Shown here in pieces: positions 40,592-51,352 of a stretch of 63,212 nt of DNA. Made by a program: the position numbers and the translations under genes. Below the pieces are notes generated by a model. It saw nothing but the letters and a program-made list of their open reading frames with translations. It was not told the origin of the DNA and made no database searches. The stretch comes from Halolactibacillus alkaliphilus (lineage in GTDB: Bacteria > Bacillota > Bacilli > Bacillales > Amphibacillaceae): NCBI RefSeq assembly GCF_900115465.1, contig NZ_FOWN01000015.1:1-63212 (forward strand), read 5' to 3'. Within the stretch, counting starts at the first letter, position 1, and each line of letters opens with the position of its first letter.

Positions 40592-41101
40592 TTAACGTTT
40601 CCCGCGTCGCATTTTTTCAAGCACTTCCCACGTTGCCTGGTCAATAATCGGATGACGCGCTTGTTGTTTGTTTTGATAGTCTTGTAAATCTTGTAATATT
40701 TCCCCTTGAATATGATTAACTTCTAACTTCAATTCGCGGGCACTCTTACGGTAAGCCCCTTGTTGAAAGATTGTTCGTTGTTCAGCAAAATCAGAAGTTG
40801 CTACATAGACCTTTGTCTTCACATTTTTCAAAGACTTAACTAACCTCTCAATACATTCATCCGCTGTTTCTTTTTCCTTTGTATAAATAACTTCAACACC
40901 AAAGTTTTCTTCAAGTGACCCTAAGCCTTTGACTTCATAAGCATCAAATACAACAATGACACGGTAGCCTCGGTAAGCTTTGTATTCCGCCATCTTCTCA
41001 ATCAACAGTTTCCGTGCTTGGTCAAGGTCTTTATCACGCAAGCGACTGAGTTCATCCCAGTCGCCAATGATATTATAGCCATCGACTAATAAAACATCCA
41101 T
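40592..41101 (-). CDS. yacP: NYN-domain endoribonuclease (YacP/Rae1-like)
   Basis: A 169-residue NYN (PIN-like) nuclease. The acidic active-site pattern is visible: VLLVDGYNIIGDW at the N-terminus, VVFDAYEVKG in the middle and VATSDFAEQRTI further on. In B. subtilis this protein (Rae1) enters the ribosomal A site and cuts mRNA. It overlaps the rlmB stop by one base and follows the rlmB-mrnC block as in B. subtilis. No unusual residue at the three acidic positions. Confidence 0.93.
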   Translation of the reverse strand: MDVLLVDGYNIIGDWDELSRLRDKDLDQARKLLIEKMAEYKAYRGYRVIVVFDAYEVKGLGSLEENFGVEVIYTKEKETADECIERLVKSLKNVKTKVYVATSDFAEQRTIFQQGAYRKSARELKLEVNHIQGEILQDLQDYQNKQQARHPIIDQATWEVLEKMRRGKR

Positions 41102-41850
41102 TAGGCCTCACCTAGAGGATTTCTTTTCCTGAATATCTCATACATCAGTAAACTGCCGGCAACAGACGCGTTAAGCGATGACACGTTTCCTTTCATTCCA
41201 AGCTTGACCGTCCAGTCACATTTTTCTCTAACTAAACGACTCATGCCTTTTCCTTCATTACCAATAACAAGCGCAAGCGGTAAGTCGCCCTCTAGTTCGC
41301 GGTAGTCTTTATCAGCTTCCGCTTCAGTCCCTACCACCCAAACATGACGCTCTTTTAGTTCATCAATTGTTTTTGCAATGTTGGTTACTCGGACAACTGG
41401 CACGTACTCAATCGCACCGGCAGATGTTTTAGCTACCGTTGCAGTGAGCCCCACGGCCCGTCGCTTTGGAATAATGACACCGTGACACCCGCTAGCATCG
41501 GCTGTACGTAAAATAGAACCCAAATTATGCGGGTCTTCAATCTCATCAAGAATAATAAAGAACGGGTCTTCCTCGCGCTCTTTTGCACGATTAAATAAGT
41601 CATCCAACTCGAAATACTTATACGCTGCAACACTCGCAACAATCCCTTGATGCTGTGCACCATCCACTAGTTGATCCAGTTTCTGTTTAGGTACTTTTTT
41701 TACAATTACACCTGCTTCTTTAGCAAGACCCGCAAGTTGTTGTTGGGTTTTAGGATTTAATTGATCGTGAATAAATAACTTATTTATAGATCGGCCACTT
41801 CTTAGAGCTTCAGTGACAGGGTTCTTTCCAATAATCCACTCTTCATTCAT
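41101..41850 (-). CDS. rlmB: 23S rRNA (guanosine 2'-O) methyltransferase RlmB, SpoU/TrmH family
   Basis: A 249-residue SPOUT methyltransferase. The N-terminal L30e-like domain (GKNPVTEALRSGRSINKLFI) is followed by the SPOUT motifs LDEIEDPHNLGSILRTADAS, PLALVIGNEGKGMSRLV and NVSSLNASVAGSLLMYEIF, which form the knotted SAM site. The family methylates G2251 of 23S rRNA, or tRNA Gm18. It overlaps mrnC by four bases. Sequence is complete. Confidence 0.94.
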   Translation of the reverse strand: MNEEWIIGKNPVTEALRSGRSINKLFIHDQLNPKTQQQLAGLAKEAGVIVKKVPKQKLDQLVDGAQHQGIVASVAAYKYFELDDLFNRAKEREEDPFFIILDEIEDPHNLGSILRTADASGCHGVIIPKRRAVGLTATVAKTSAGAIEYVPVVRVTNIAKTIDELKERHVWVVGTEAEADKDYRELEGDLPLALVIGNEGKGMSRLVREKCDWTVKLGMKGNVSSLNASVAGSLLMYEIFRKRNPLGEA

Positions 41851-42254
41851 GTGGTTTCACTTCCTTTTTCAATATAATTAATTGCTTGGTTAATAAGTTC
41901 CATAAGTCGATCATTATTTTCAATGAAATAATGATAACCCAATAATGCCTCAAAAGCGGTTGAATAACGGTACGTCATCACATCTGTGTTCTTTGGTACT
42001 GAGCCTGATTTCGCATTACGTCCTCGCTTTACGACACCCGCTTCTTCTTCATCTAACAAAGCTTCCTCTATCCAGTAACGCAACACTTTTGCCTGTTGCT
42101 TTGCCTGAACGAATCTAACAGCTGACTTGTGCAATTTGTTAACATTAACTTTTCCTTGGCGAATTAAGTAATCTCGCACATAGTACTCGTAAACAACATC
42201 CCCCATATAAGCAAGGGCTAAACTCTTCATCTGTAATACATGTATTTTTTCCAT
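41847..42254 (-). CDS. mrnC: Mini-ribonuclease III
   Basis: A 135-residue stand-alone RNase III domain without a dsRNA-binding domain. It matures 23S rRNA ends in B. subtilis. The signature LALAYMGDVVYEYYVRDYLI carries the catalytic Asp, and the downstream RGRNAKSGSVPKNTDVMTYR and STAFEALLGYHYF blocks complete the active site. It begins MEKIHVLQMKSLALAY three bases after cysS ends, so it is co-transcribed with cysE-cysS. Confidence 0.95.
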   Translation of the reverse strand: MEKIHVLQMKSLALAYMGDVVYEYYVRDYLIRQGKVNVNKLHKSAVRFVQAKQQAKVLRYWIEEALLDEEEAGVVKRGRNAKSGSVPKNTDVMTYRYSTAFEALLGYHYFIENNDRLMELINQAINYIEKGSETT

Positions 42255-42257
42255 CGT

Positions 42258-43649
42258 TTAGCCCCGCCGCCAACGCGTACCATTGGCCGTATCTTCTAAA
42301 ATAATATTTTCTGCTTTTAATTGATCACGAATCTCATCCGCTCGGTTGAAATCACGATTTTTGCGTGCTTCTTCTCGCTCAACTAACAGTTGATCAATCT
42401 CTACGTCAAGCAGTTCTTCCTCTGCTTCTATCTCTAACCCTAATACCTCAAAGAATCTTTTAAACATAACCGTATAAGCCTCTAAATCAGATAAGAGAAC
42501 AACTTGCTTCCCTAAATACGTATTCACCACTTTAACCGCATCAAAAATCACCGCGATAGCGTTGGCTGTATTAAAGTCATCATCCATAGCCGTTTCAAAG
42601 CGTTCAATGAGAACGTCAATATCACCACGCACCGTCTCCGGACCCTCTTCAGCGTCAATAAGACGTTCATTTAAAGATTTTACGACATTTTCAATTCGCT
42701 TTAAACCTTGCTCCGATTGTTTAATTAAGTCATGGCTAAAGTTAATCGGACTACGATAATGGACGCTCAACATAAAAAATCGCAGCAATAAACCTGAATA
42801 CTGATCAAGTAAATCTCTCGCTAATACGGTATTACCAATCGATTTCGACATTTTTTCATTATCAATATTAATATAACCATTATGCAACCAATAGTTGCTA
42901 AAGGTATGGCCGTTGCATGCTTCTGACTGAGCGATTTCATTTTCATGGTGCGGAAACGTCAAGTCTTGACCGCCCGCATGAATATCAATCGTCTCGCCTA
43001 AATGCTCTTTGGCCATTGCAGAGCATTCAATATGCCAGCCTGGCCGCCCTTGGCCCCACGGGCTTTCCCAATACATTTCATTAGGCTTGGCCTTTTTCCA
43101 TAAGGCAAAGTCAATCGGATCTTCTTTCCTACCATCCACTTCAACACGCGCTCCACTCTGTAAATCGTCAAGTGACTGGTGGCTAAGCTTACCGTACTCT
43201 TTAAACTTACGGGCTCGAAAATACACATCACCATCCGATTGGTAAGCGAATTTTTTGTCAATGAGGGTGTTAATAAACGTAATGATTTCAGTCATAGACT
43301 CTGTCACGCGTGGATATACGGTCGCTTCTTTAACACCTAGACGCGCGACATCTTCTCGATATGCAGCAATATACTTATCACTTAACTTTTTTAAATCAAT
43401 ACCTTCTTCTTGTGCAGCACGAATAATTTTATCATCCACATCCGTAAAATTTAAAACATATGTCACATCATAGCCACGGTACCCTAAGTATCGTCTCACC
43501 GTATCAAATACAATCGCCGGCCTCGCATTACCAATATGAATATAATTATAGACCGTTGGACCACAGACATACATCCGCACCTTATTTTCTTCAATAGGTT
43601 TAAACACCTCTTTTTGACGCGTTAACGTATTATACATTCGAATCGTCAT
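42258..43649 (-). CDS. cysS: Cysteinyl-tRNA synthetase
   Basis: CysRS, 463 residues, class I. The HIGH-like motif is [20 protein letters not shown], the KMSKS motif is [10 protein letters not shown], and the zinc ligands include C28 and the [15 protein letters not shown] and [13 protein letters not shown] segments. I start at the ATG 43647-43649 ([20 protein letters not shown]) with GGGAGG nine bases upstream. A second ATG two codons earlier would sit three bases from it. It overlaps the end of cysE by about 20 bases and is under the same cysteine T-box. Confidence 0.97.
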   Translation of the reverse strand: MTIRMYNTLTRQKEVFKPIEENKVRMYVCGPTVYNYIHIGNARPAIVFDTVRRYLGYRGYDVTYVLNFTDVDDKIIRAAQEEGIDLKKLSDKYIAAYREDVARLGVKEATVYPRVTESMTEIITFINTLIDKKFAYQSDGDVYFRARKFKEYGKLSHQSLDDLQSGARVEVDGRKEDPIDFALWKKAKPNEMYWESPWGQGRPGWHIECSAMAKEHLGETIDIHAGGQDLTFPHHENEIAQSEACNGHTFSNYWLHNGYINIDNEKMSKSIGNTVLARDLLDQYSGLLLRFFMLSVHYRSPINFSHDLIKQSEQGLKRIENVVKSLNERLIDAEEGPETVRGDIDVLIERFETAMDDDFNTANAIAVIFDAVKVVNTYLGKQVVLLSDLEAYTVMFKRFFEVLGLEIEAEEELLDVEIDQLLVEREEARKNRDFNRADEIRDQLKAENIILEDTANGTRWRRG

Positions 43650-44298
43650 TGGCATTCGCCTCCCTTATCTCTTCTAGCGCTTGTTTTAATGACCGAATCT
43701 CACCCTTTAATTGTTCTAAGCAATCATCGACTGGATCTGGTAATTTATTATGTTGTAAGTCACGTTTAATTTTCTTTCCATTTTGCATCACGACATGGCC
43801 AGGAATCCCAACTACAGTTGAATAGTCAGGGACATCTTTCAAAACAACCGAACCAGCACCAATTTTAGATTCTTCACCAATCGTAATAGCGCCTAATACC
43901 TTTGCCCCAGACGCTACAAGAACATTGTTTTTTAACGTTGGATGCCGTTTGCCTTTTTCTTTACCCGTACCACCCAACGTGACTCCTTGATAAATTGTCA
44001 CATTATCACCAATTTCGCACGTTTCTCCTATAACGACACCCATACCATGGTCAATAAAAAAGCGCCGACCAATCTTAGCACCTGGGTGTATTTCAACACC
44101 CGTAAAGAAACGACTGATTTGTGAGATGACCCGCGCAATAAAGAAGAACTTCTTCCGGTAAAACACATGCGCTAAACGATGTGACCACACCGCATGCAAG
44201 CCAGCATATGTTAAAATAACCTCTACATAAGACCGTGCTGCAGGATCTTGATCAAAAATCACATCCACGTCTTCTTTTAATTGTTTAAAGAAACGCAT
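43630..44298 (-). CDS. cysE: Serine O-acetyltransferase
   Basis: CysE, 222 residues, acetylates serine with acetyl-CoA to O-acetylserine, the first step of cysteine synthesis. The C-terminal left-handed beta helix (hexapeptide repeats, e.g. [20 protein letters not shown] and [20 protein letters not shown]) includes the catalytic-type His in [29 protein letters not shown] precedes the ATG. It overlaps cysS. The T-box leader upstream means expression rises when tRNA-Cys is uncharged. Confidence 0.97.
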   Translation of the reverse strand: MRFFKQLKEDVDVIFDQDPAARSYVEVILTYAGLHAVWSHRLAHVFYRKKFFFIARVISQISRFFTGVEIHPGAKIGRRFFIDHGMGVVIGETCEIGDNVTIYQGVTLGGTGKEKGKRHPTLKNNVLVASGAKVLGAITIGEESKIGAGSVVLKDVPDYSTVVGIPGHVVMQNGKKIKRDLQHNKLPDPVDDCLEQLKGEIRSLKQALEEIREANANDDSNV

Positions 44299-44313
44299 CT
44301 ATTCTCACCTCTT

Positions 44314-44575
44314 TTTCTTATCAGAAATTAAAAACGCCTCTGCGACAAAATAGGCACAGAGACGCTCTCGTGGCGTGGTTCCACTCTGTTTAGGTTAAAA
44401 CCCCAAACTCTTTGGTTGATAACGGTCAACCTGACCGCTTTAGACTACTAGTATTTTCACCTAAAGACTCCGAGGGGCAACGTCAGACAAAAGCAAACCA
44501 TCACTTCCAGCCTAGGTGATGTTCTCTAGTGATTGCTTCATTTACCTGATGATTCCTCATCTACGCTATTGCTCT
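44314..44575 (-). promoter_or_regulatory. Cysteine T-box riboswitch for cysE-cysS
   Basis: The minus-strand leader holds the T-box sequence AGAGTGGAACCACG (44380-44393), and the antiterminator pairing region precedes a terminator (GCGTCTCTGTGCC...GGCGT-type hairpin, then TTTTT at about 44330-44368). Stem I carries the AGAGA motif, and the codon-like triplet TGC at 44493-44495 follows the apical loop in the usual specifier position. TGC is a Cys codon and fits the cysE-cysS genes downstream. Uncharged tRNA-Cys should allow read-through. Confidence 0.9.
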
Positions 44576-44589
44576 ATTCTTTATACGTT

Positions 44590-46062
44590 CTATTTTTCTA
44601 CATCTTGATGCAAAACTTGACGTAAACGTGTTGACACAACATCTAGCCCTAACAGCTCAATTGCTTGTGGTAGTTCTGGCCCGTGCATTTGACCTGTCGT
44701 TGCGACACGAATTGGCATAAACAAGCCCTTGCCTTTCACACCAGTTGCCTTTTGAGTATGCTTGATAGCTTTTTTGATTTCAGCCGCTTCAAATGATTCT
44801 AATGCGACAAGTTCAGTTAAGAAGTGGCTTAGAACGATGGATACATCATCATTTGAAAGAATCTCTTCTTCTTTTTCACCATAAGCAATTTCTTCTTGGA
44901 AAAATAATTCTGTGAGTTCAACAATCTCTTGACCGTAGCTTAGTTGATCTTTATACAGTAAAATCACCGCTTCTGCCCAGCTTCTTTCATCAGCTGTCAT
45001 ATCTTCACTTAGTTTACCGGATTCTATTAAGTGCGGCATTGCTAAGTCAATCACTTCTTGTTCTGATAGTTGTTTAATGTATTGATTGTTCATCCACTTT
45101 AATTTGACTGGGTCAAAGATTGCAGGGGACGTTGATAACCGATTGGCATCAAACATCTCAATAAATTGTGCTTGAGTAAAGATTTCTTCTTCCCCAACCG
45201 GCGACCAGCCAAGTAGGGAGATAAAGTTAAACATCGCCTCAGGTAAATAACCTAAGTTTTTATACTGCTCGATAAATTGTAAAATATGTTGGTCTCGCTT
45301 TGATAATTTCTTACGCTCTTCGTTTAGAATTAATGTCATATGACCATAACGTGGCGCTGTCCATCCAAAAGCATCAAAAATCATCATCTGTTTTGGTGTA
45401 TTTGAAATATGTTCTTCTCCGCGAAGAACATGAGAAATAGCCATTAAATGGTCATCAATAACAACCGCAAAATTATACGTTGGTACACCGTCTTTTTTCA
45501 CGATAACCCAATCACCGAAGTCGCTTGACTGGAAGGTAATATCACCACGTACTAAGTCATTAAATATATACGTTGCATCTTTAGGTACACGGAATCGAAT
45601 ACTATATGAACGCCCTTCAGCTTCAAATGCTTTCACTTGCTCATCCGTTAAATTACTGTGCGCACCTGAATACTTCGGTACTTCACCGTTCGCTTTTTGC
45701 GCTTCTCGTTCTGCTTCTAATTCTTCTTCTGTCATATAACATTTATATGCTAGATTACGATCAAGTAGGTCCTCTACATATTTATTATATAAATCTAACC
45801 GTTCCATTTGACGATAAGGGCCGTATTCTCCGCCGATGTCTGCCCCTTCATCCCATGTAAGGCCTAACCATTTTAGGTAGTTTAACTGACTTTCTTCTCC
45901 ACCTTCAACATTACGCTTTTGGTCAGTATCTTCGGTACGGATAATAAATTTCCCACCTTGATTTTTTGTGAATAAGTAATTAAATAGTGCCGTTCTTGCA
46001 TTCCCAATGTGTAAATGCCCTGTTGGACTTGGAGCATAACGTACACGCACGTCGTTTGTCAT
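44590..46062 (-). CDS. gltX: Glutamyl-tRNA synthetase
   Basis: GluRS, 490 residues, class I. The HIGH-type motif is [20 protein letters not shown] and the KMSKS-type motif is KLSKRD. I start at the ATG 46060-46062 ([20 protein letters not shown]), with AAGGGG 11 bases upstream; ten more open codons upstream are non-conserved. Bacillaceae use a non-discriminating GluRS that also charges tRNA-Gln. It lies between yacL and the cysE T-box; the isoprenoid genes ispD and ispF usually next to it are absent here. Confidence 0.96.
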   Translation of the reverse strand: MTNDVRVRYAPSPTGHLHIGNARTALFNYLFTKNQGGKFIIRTEDTDQKRNVEGGEESQLNYLKWLGLTWDEGADIGGEYGPYRQMERLDLYNKYVEDLLDRNLAYKCYMTEEELEAEREAQKANGEVPKYSGAHSNLTDEQVKAFEAEGRSYSIRFRVPKDATYIFNDLVRGDITFQSSDFGDWVIVKKDGVPTYNFAVVIDDHLMAISHVLRGEEHISNTPKQMMIFDAFGWTAPRYGHMTLILNEERKKLSKRDQHILQFIEQYKNLGYLPEAMFNFISLLGWSPVGEEEIFTQAQFIEMFDANRLSTSPAIFDPVKLKWMNNQYIKQLSEQEVIDLAMPHLIESGKLSEDMTADERSWAEAVILLYKDQLSYGQEIVELTELFFQEEIAYGEKEEEILSNDDVSIVLSHFLTELVALESFEAAEIKKAIKHTQKATGVKGKGLFMPIRVATTGQMHGPELPQAIELLGLDVVSTRLRQVLHQDVEK

Positions 46063-46171
46063 TTTTGTATGTTCCCCTTTCGTCGTTTCCACATATCTTT
46101 TTTTATTTTATCACTTTTTCTTATCAATTGCCTTAAATATGCGTGATTTCTCTTAATTTATGGCCACAAAG

Positions 46172-46198
46172 AAAAAGTGATAACGCTCGTTATCACTT
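46172..46198 (-). terminator. Intrinsic terminator after yacL
   Basis: On the minus strand GTGATAAC-GAGC-GTTATCAC followed by TTTTTC forms a perfect 8-bp hairpin, about 26 bases after the yacL stop. It separates yacL from gltX. Confidence 0.85.
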
Positions 46199-46224
46199 CA
46201 CTCTTCTTTATTGTTATACCTCTT

Positions 46225-47325
46225 TTATTGAACTTTTTCAAGTGCTTTTGGCTTAGCAAAAATCATCCGACCTGCTGATGTTTGTAAGACGCTCGTAATT
46301 AAGACATCAATTGTTTGATGAATATAATTACGTCCTTCTTCCACAACAATCATCGTTCCGTCATCTAAGTACGCGACGCCTTGATTTTGCTCTTTTCCAT
46401 CTTTAATTACTTGCACGACCAATTCTTCACCTGGTAACACGACCGGTTTGACCGCATTCGCTAAGTCATTAATATTTAAGACAGGCACATTTTGAAACTC
46501 ACAAACTTTATTTAAATTAAAGTCATTCGTCACCACGATACCGTCCATAACTTTTGCTAGTTTGACGAGCTTACTATCGACTTCTTGAATCTCTTCAAAG
46601 TCCCCATCATACATCTCAACATCGACACCAATCTCTTTTTGAAGACGGTTTAAAACGTCTAATCCTCGACGACCACGGTTCCTTTTTAGCGCATCAGATG
46701 AATCTGCAATATGTTGAAGTTCTTCTAATACGAACATAGGAATAATAAGCGTACCTTCTAAAAAGGCTGTCTGACAAATGTCGGCAATCCTACCATCAAT
46801 AATAACAGATGTATCCAACAACTTAGGTTTAACACTTGGTTTGTCGTTCGTTACATCATCTGTTACTTTTTGTTCTTTATCCTTTCTCTGAATCAAGAAT
46901 AAAAATTCATCCCGGCGCTTAAATCCTACCTGGAATCCAAGATAACCGAGTAACGCTGTTACAAATAACGGCCCCACTTGTGAAATAACTAGGATATCAA
47001 ACTCTTGAATAGGTCGGGAAATCATAAAAGCTACCACGAGACCGACAATCAAACCAAAACTTCCAAAAAACAAGTTCGTTAACGGTGCCTTCATCAGCAC
47101 CTCCTCTAGCCATTGAATAAACTCTACAATGTGGTCAACAAACCAAAAAGATAATAAATATAAAATAAGTGCACCTAGCACAAGACCTACATAAGGAGCA
47201 ATATACACCCGGTCAATAAAGCTACCACTTAAGAAACTCACCGCTTTCACTAACGCTGGAAAGTACAAAAATCCAATCGTTCCCCCAGTGACAAGTATAA
47301 ACAATTGCACAAATCTTTTTAGCAC
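46225..47325 (-). CDS. yacL: PIN/TRAM-domain membrane protein YacL
   Basis: A 366-residue protein with four N-terminal membrane helices (roughly residues 5-25, 35-55, 75-100 and 110-130), a PIN nuclease-like domain ([20 protein letters not shown], then [12 protein letters not shown]) and a C-terminal TRAM domain ([20 protein letters not shown]). I start at a GTG (47323-47325) with AAGGGGG eight bases upstream. Its cellular role is not settled. In B. subtilis its upstream neighbour is disA and its downstream neighbour is ispD; both are missing here. Confidence 0.92.
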   Translation of the reverse strand: MLKRFVQLFILVTGGTIGFLYFPALVKAVSFLSGSFIDRVYIAPYVGLVLGALILYLLSFWFVDHIVEFIQWLEEVLMKAPLTNLFFGSFGLIVGLVVAFMISRPIQEFDILVISQVGPLFVTALLGYLGFQVGFKRRDEFLFLIQRKDKEQKVTDDVTNDKPSVKPKLLDTSVIIDGRIADICQTAFLEGTLIIPMFVLEELQHIADSSDALKRNRGRRGLDVLNRLQKEIGVDVEMYDGDFEEIQEVDSKLVKLAKVMDGIVVTNDFNLNKVCEFQNVPVLNINDLANAVKPVVLPGEELVVQVIKDGKEQNQGVAYLDDGTMIVVEEGRNYIHQTIDVLITSVLQTSAGRMIFAKPKALEKVQ

Positions 47326-47437
47326 CACATTCACCCCCTTATACATTTTCTCTGACAGTTACAGTGTTGTCAGCTTTTCACTATTTTAATCATATAGTTA
47401 TGAGAAAAATCACTTTTTAGTATCGATACGAACACGC

Positions 47438-48805
47438 TCAGTCACTTAATGTCGCCTTTAGTGCTTGTTGAATAGACTCAACCCCAATGACTTCAATATC
47501 ACCTTTAATAACTAAGTCATCCGCATTTCGTTTGGGAATAATCGCCCGCTTAAACCCTAACTTTGCCGCTTCTTGCACGCGTTGCTCCATTCGTGAAACG
47601 CGACGTATTTCACCCGTTAATCCAACTTCACCAATTAACACATCGTGCGCACGACACGGTTTGTTTTTGAAGCTGGAAGCGATACTGATTGCTACAGCTA
47701 AATCAATGGCTGGTTCATCAAGTTTGACGCCACCCGCCACTTTAACATACGCATCTTGATTTTGCATCATTAAACCGACCCGTTTTTCTAATACCGCCAT
47801 TAACAATGGCACCCGGTTATGATCGATCCCTGTTGCCATCCGACGAGGATTACCAAAGCTCGTTGGCGAGATAAGTGATTGAATTTCAACGAGGACAGGA
47901 CGAGTACCTTCCATCGAAGCGACAACACAAGACCCTGCCACACCTTCAGAACGTTCTTCTAAGAAGATTTCCGATGGATTCAGCACTTCTTTTAGTCCTT
48001 CTTCTTTCATTTCAAAAATACCCATTTCATTGGTGCTACCGAAACGATTTTTTACCCCGCGTAAAATTCGAAAACTATGATGCCGCTCACCCTCAAAATA
48101 TAAAACGACATCAACCATATGTTCAAGCATACGCGGACCCGCAATTGCCCCTTCTTTTGTCACATGACCTACAATGAAAATTGGGACATGCTTTGTTTTA
48201 GCGATCCGCATCAATTCACTCGTACACTCTCTTACTTGAGAGACGCTACCAGGTGCACTCGTCACTTCATCTTTAAAAATCGTTTGAATCGAGTCAATCA
48301 CGATAAAGTCTGGTGATAACTGTTCGATTTGTGCCTTAATTAAATTTAAATTCGTTTCAGATAGCACATATAGTTCATCACTCATCGCCCCGAGACGATC
48401 AGCTCTTAACTTCGTTTGGCGAGTGGATTCTTCACCTGAAATATATAGAACAGTAACCTTCTTATCTGCAAGTTGTTGCGAAATTTGCAAGAGCAAAGTT
48501 GATTTACCAATCCCAGGATCCCCACCAATTAAGACGAGTGAACCCGGCACTACACCCCCACCTAACACACGGTTAAACTCTGGCATTTGCGTTAAAATTC
48601 TTGTCTCTTCTTTCGTTTCTATCGAGGTGATTTTTTCAGGTTTTTGACTCGTATTCGAGCCAATTCCCGTATGTTTTGGTGATGAAGTCATCACCATTTC
48701 CTCAACTAATGTATTCCATTGTTGGCAACTTGGACATTTCCCCATCCATTTTGCACTTTCATATCCACATTCTTGACAGACAAATCGCGTCTTTGACTTT
48801 GCCAT
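47438..48805 (-). CDS. radA: DNA repair protein RadA (Sms)
   Basis: RadA, 455 residues, a RecA-like branch-migration helicase. Domains in order: a four-Cys zinc finger ([20 protein letters not shown], starting at residue 10), the ATPase with Walker [11 protein letters not shown] and the RadA-specific KNRFGSTNE motif, and a C-terminal Lon-protease-like domain. AGAGGTGAGTGT precedes the ATG. The 112 bases to yacL downstream hold no disA. It normally follows clpC, but a sulfur operon intervenes here. Confidence 0.96.
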   Translation of the reverse strand: MAKSKTRFVCQECGYESAKWMGKCPSCQQWNTLVEEMVMTSSPKHTGIGSNTSQKPEKITSIETKEETRILTQMPEFNRVLGGGVVPGSLVLIGGDPGIGKSTLLLQISQQLADKKVTVLYISGEESTRQTKLRADRLGAMSDELYVLSETNLNLIKAQIEQLSPDFIVIDSIQTIFKDEVTSAPGSVSQVRECTSELMRIAKTKHVPIFIVGHVTKEGAIAGPRMLEHMVDVVLYFEGERHHSFRILRGVKNRFGSTNEMGIFEMKEEGLKEVLNPSEIFLEERSEGVAGSCVVASMEGTRPVLVEIQSLISPTSFGNPRRMATGIDHNRVPLLMAVLEKRVGLMMQNQDAYVKVAGGVKLDEPAIDLAVAISIASSFKNKPCRAHDVLIGEVGLTGEIRRVSRMEQRVQEAAKLGFKRAIIPKRNADDLVIKGDIEVIGVESIQQALKATLSD

Positions 48806-48931
48806 ACACTCACCTCTTATTTGCTATTATACATGATTTCCAACTGCTCATGGTTACAAACGAATAAATTAATTGTGTAAAAAAGATGGAATTTTCGAGA
48901 CTCTTCTTCAAAGAAACTAATTTAAACAGAC

Positions 48932-48960
48932 AAAAAGACACCTTTAAGCAAAAGGTGCCT
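48932..48960 (-). terminator. Intrinsic terminator ending the S-box operon
   Basis: On the minus strand GGCACCTTT-TGCT-TAAAGGTGTC with a following TTTTTG makes a strong hairpin. It lies 10 bases after the acyl-CoA ligase stop. The remaining 125 bases before radA are non-coding. Confidence 0.88.
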
Positions 48961-48969
48961 CTACCACAT

Positions 48970-50604
48970 TTATAGGGTCATTAACCGTTCACGCTGTTTC
49001 AATTCCCGGCGAAGTATTTTTCCACTAATTTGTGTTTTTGGTAATTCTCTTAGTACTTCTATTTCCTTAGGTGCACTATGAAACGATAACTGATGCTTCA
49101 CAAAGGTTTTAATATCGTCAATTAATGCTTCATTGTCTACTGCATGATCATTTAAAGTAATAAACGCTTTGACAATCTCACCACTGATAGGGTCTGGCTT
49201 GCCTATCACACCCGCTTCTTTAACAGCGGGGTGCTTTATTAAGGCGCTTTCCACCTCAAAAGGCCCAATTCTTTCCCCACGCGCATTAATCATATCATCC
49301 ACACGACCTGAAAAGAAAACATAGTCCTCATCATCTTGATAACATAAATCACCAGATAAATAATACCCAGATGCATTAAAATAACTGTTATACTTCTCTT
49401 CATTCTGCCAAATTGTATGCATCAGTCCCGGCCATGGTGCTTTTACTGCAAGCTCACCAACTTCACCACGAGGCACTTCTTTGCCACTCTCGTCAAGAAT
49501 TTTTACAGTAATCCCAGGAAACGGACGACCCATTGAACCGGGTTTGATTTTCGCAGACGGTAAGTTCACAACAATATGACCGCCGGTTTCTGTCATCCAC
49601 CATGTGTCATGAATTCGCACATGTAAGGATTTATTCGCCCATTCAATTACCTCTGGATTAAGTGGTTCGCCAACACTTAAGATGTGTCTTAGTGAATCTA
49701 GTTGATACGACTCAAACAGTCTACCTTCTGCTTTTAATAATCGAAAAGCCGTCGGAGCACTATAAAGAATCGTCACTTTAAGTCGTTCGATAATCGCGTA
49801 CCATTCATGCGCACTAAATCGGCCTTCTTGAACGACGACCGTCGCTGCATTGAGCCACGGGGCGAATAAGCCATAAACACTCCCAGTTACCCATCCTGGA
49901 TGCGAGGTACACCAATAAACATCCTCCGACTTAATATCCAACACCCAACGACCAGATAATTGATGATGAATATACGCTCGATGTGCATGAATAACCCCTT
50001 TGGGTTGGCCAGTTGAACCGCTAGTGTAATGCATTAAAAATGGCGTCTCGGGAGTAGCCCAGTATACATACTCATCTGCTTGATTTAAATCGGCAAAGTC
50101 CTCTCCATAAAAAACGTGTTTTATTGATGGAATAGTTGGATAGTCAATCCGTTTTTCAAATGCTTTTGTCGTAATAAGTACCGCGCCAGCACTATCATTG
50201 ATACGCTCGTGGATAGCATCCATCATAAATCCTTCAAACAGAGGTACTACAATGGCTCCAACTCTAATGGCGGCCAACATCGCAAAATAGTTTTCAGGAT
50301 TTTTAGGTAAAAATACATACACCCGCTCACCAACTTTTACTTGATGCTTTCTCAACAGATAAACGATGCGGTCAATTTTTCCTTTCACCTCAGAAAATGT
50401 ATATGAAACGACCTGTCCAGCCTCTACATGATGTAACGCTATCTTTTCTCCTAATCCTTGTGCGACATGTTGATCGACGCAGTAATAAGCTACATTCACT
50501 TTTTCTTTTTGATGTTTTTTTTGGTAGTCAGTAAAACTAAATGTACTGTAGGTCGTTTCGTAATGAGATAAATGATAATCTCCAGGTTTATTTAATAAGA
50601 CCAT
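48970..50604 (-). CDS. AMP-forming acyl-CoA ligase, acetyl-CoA synthetase-like (AcsA type)
   Basis: A 544-residue ANL-family ligase. The P-loop is YTSGSTGQPKGVIHAH, the adenylate-binding motif is TWWMTETGG (a Trp in the acyl pocket is typical of acetyl-CoA synthetases), and the catalytic Lys is in KTQISGKILRREL. It converts an acid, ATP and CoA to acyl-CoA, AMP and PPi. I start at the ATG 50602-50604 (MVLLNKPGDYHLSHYETTYS), six bases after GGGGGG. It is the last gene of the S-box operon, 25 bases after the ABC ATPase gene. Acetate is the likely substrate, but another short acid is possible. Confidence 0.85.
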   Translation of the reverse strand: MVLLNKPGDYHLSHYETTYSTFSFTDYQKKHQKEKVNVAYYCVDQHVAQGLGEKIALHHVEAGQVVSYTFSEVKGKIDRIVYLLRKHQVKVGERVYVFLPKNPENYFAMLAAIRVGAIVVPLFEGFMMDAIHERINDSAGAVLITTKAFEKRIDYPTIPSIKHVFYGEDFADLNQADEYVYWATPETPFLMHYTSGSTGQPKGVIHAHRAYIHHQLSGRWVLDIKSEDVYWCTSHPGWVTGSVYGLFAPWLNAATVVVQEGRFSAHEWYAIIERLKVTILYSAPTAFRLLKAEGRLFESYQLDSLRHILSVGEPLNPEVIEWANKSLHVRIHDTWWMTETGGHIVVNLPSAKIKPGSMGRPFPGITVKILDESGKEVPRGEVGELAVKAPWPGLMHTIWQNEEKYNSYFNASGYYLSGDLCYQDDEDYVFFSGRVDDMINARGERIGPFEVESALIKHPAVKEAGVIGKPDPISGEIVKAFITLNDHAVDNEALIDDIKTFVKHQLSFHSAPKEIEVLRELPKTQISGKILRRELKQRERLMTL

Positions 50605-50629
50605 TTCCATCCCCCCATTCATTGGTCGG

Positions 50630-51352
50630 TCATTCTACATGTAGTGTTTTTAAAATCTTTTCTTTAAGCCCCTTTAAACCATCACTGGTTCGCGTTCGAG
50701 GTCGCGGCTGAGTTACTTCCACTATTTGTTGAATCGTCCCTGGTTGACTTGATAGAACCACAATGCGATCAGCAAGATAGAGTGCTTCATCAATATCGTG
50801 TGTGACCATCACCATCGTGGTTTTATACTTCGCTTGAATCTTCAGTAATAAGTCTTGTAACTCGAGTTTAGTAAAGTGATCCAGTGCACTAAACGGTTCA
50901 TCTAACAACAATACTTCTGGATCACAGACGAGCGCCCGTGCAATGGCCGCTCGCTGACTCATACCACCTGAGAGTGCTTTAGGATAAATATATTCTTTTC
51001 CTTTTAATCCAACATACTGGATAAAGCGATGTACCCGCTGCGACGTCTGTTCATCGTTTTGTTTCAAACCAAATTGAATATTGTCTATCACATTAAGCCA
51101 AGGCAACAACCGGGGTTCTTGAAAAATAAAACCAATTTCCTCTCGCACACCTGTCAGCGGGGTCCCCTCAAAGTAAATCTTTCCACTATATTCCTGGTCC
51201 AATCCAGATAATGTCCGCAGTAACGTACTTTTACCACAACCGCTTTTACCCAGCAGACAGATGACTTCACCCTTTTTAATCGTTAAATTAATCTGTTTAA
51301 TGGCGGTAACTGTCTGAAACGACCTAGAAACATTTTCTAATGTTAGTGTCAT
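50630..51352 (-). CDS. ABC transporter ATP-binding protein, sulfonate/taurine type (SsuB-like)
   Basis: A 240-residue ABC ATPase. Walker A is LLGKSGCGKST, the signature is LSGGMSQRAAIARAL and Walker B is VLLLDEPFSALDH, followed by VTHDIDEALYLADR. The set is typical of the nitrate/sulfonate/taurine family (NrtD/SsuB/TauB). Its ATG overlaps the permease stop in ATGA. It powers the importer whose binding protein and permease lie directly upstream. Substrate cannot be read from this subunit. Confidence 0.93.
   Translation of the reverse strand: MTLTLENVSRSFQTVTAIKQINLTIKKGEVICLLGKSGCGKSTLLRTLSGLDQEYSGKIYFEGTPLTGVREEIGFIFQEPRLLPWLNVIDNIQFGLKQNDEQTSQRVHRFIQYVGLKGKEYIYPKALSGGMSQRAAIARALVCDPEVLLLDEPFSALDHFTKLELQDLLLKIQAKYKTTMVMVTHDIDEALYLADRIVVLSSQPGTIQQIVEVTQPRPRTRTSDGLKGLKEKILKTLHVE

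Noticed and set aside
42258-44298. cysE-cysS overlap as a frameshift error
   Set aside because: The roughly 20-base overlap with a good ribosome site for cysS is normal coupling, and both proteins are complete.
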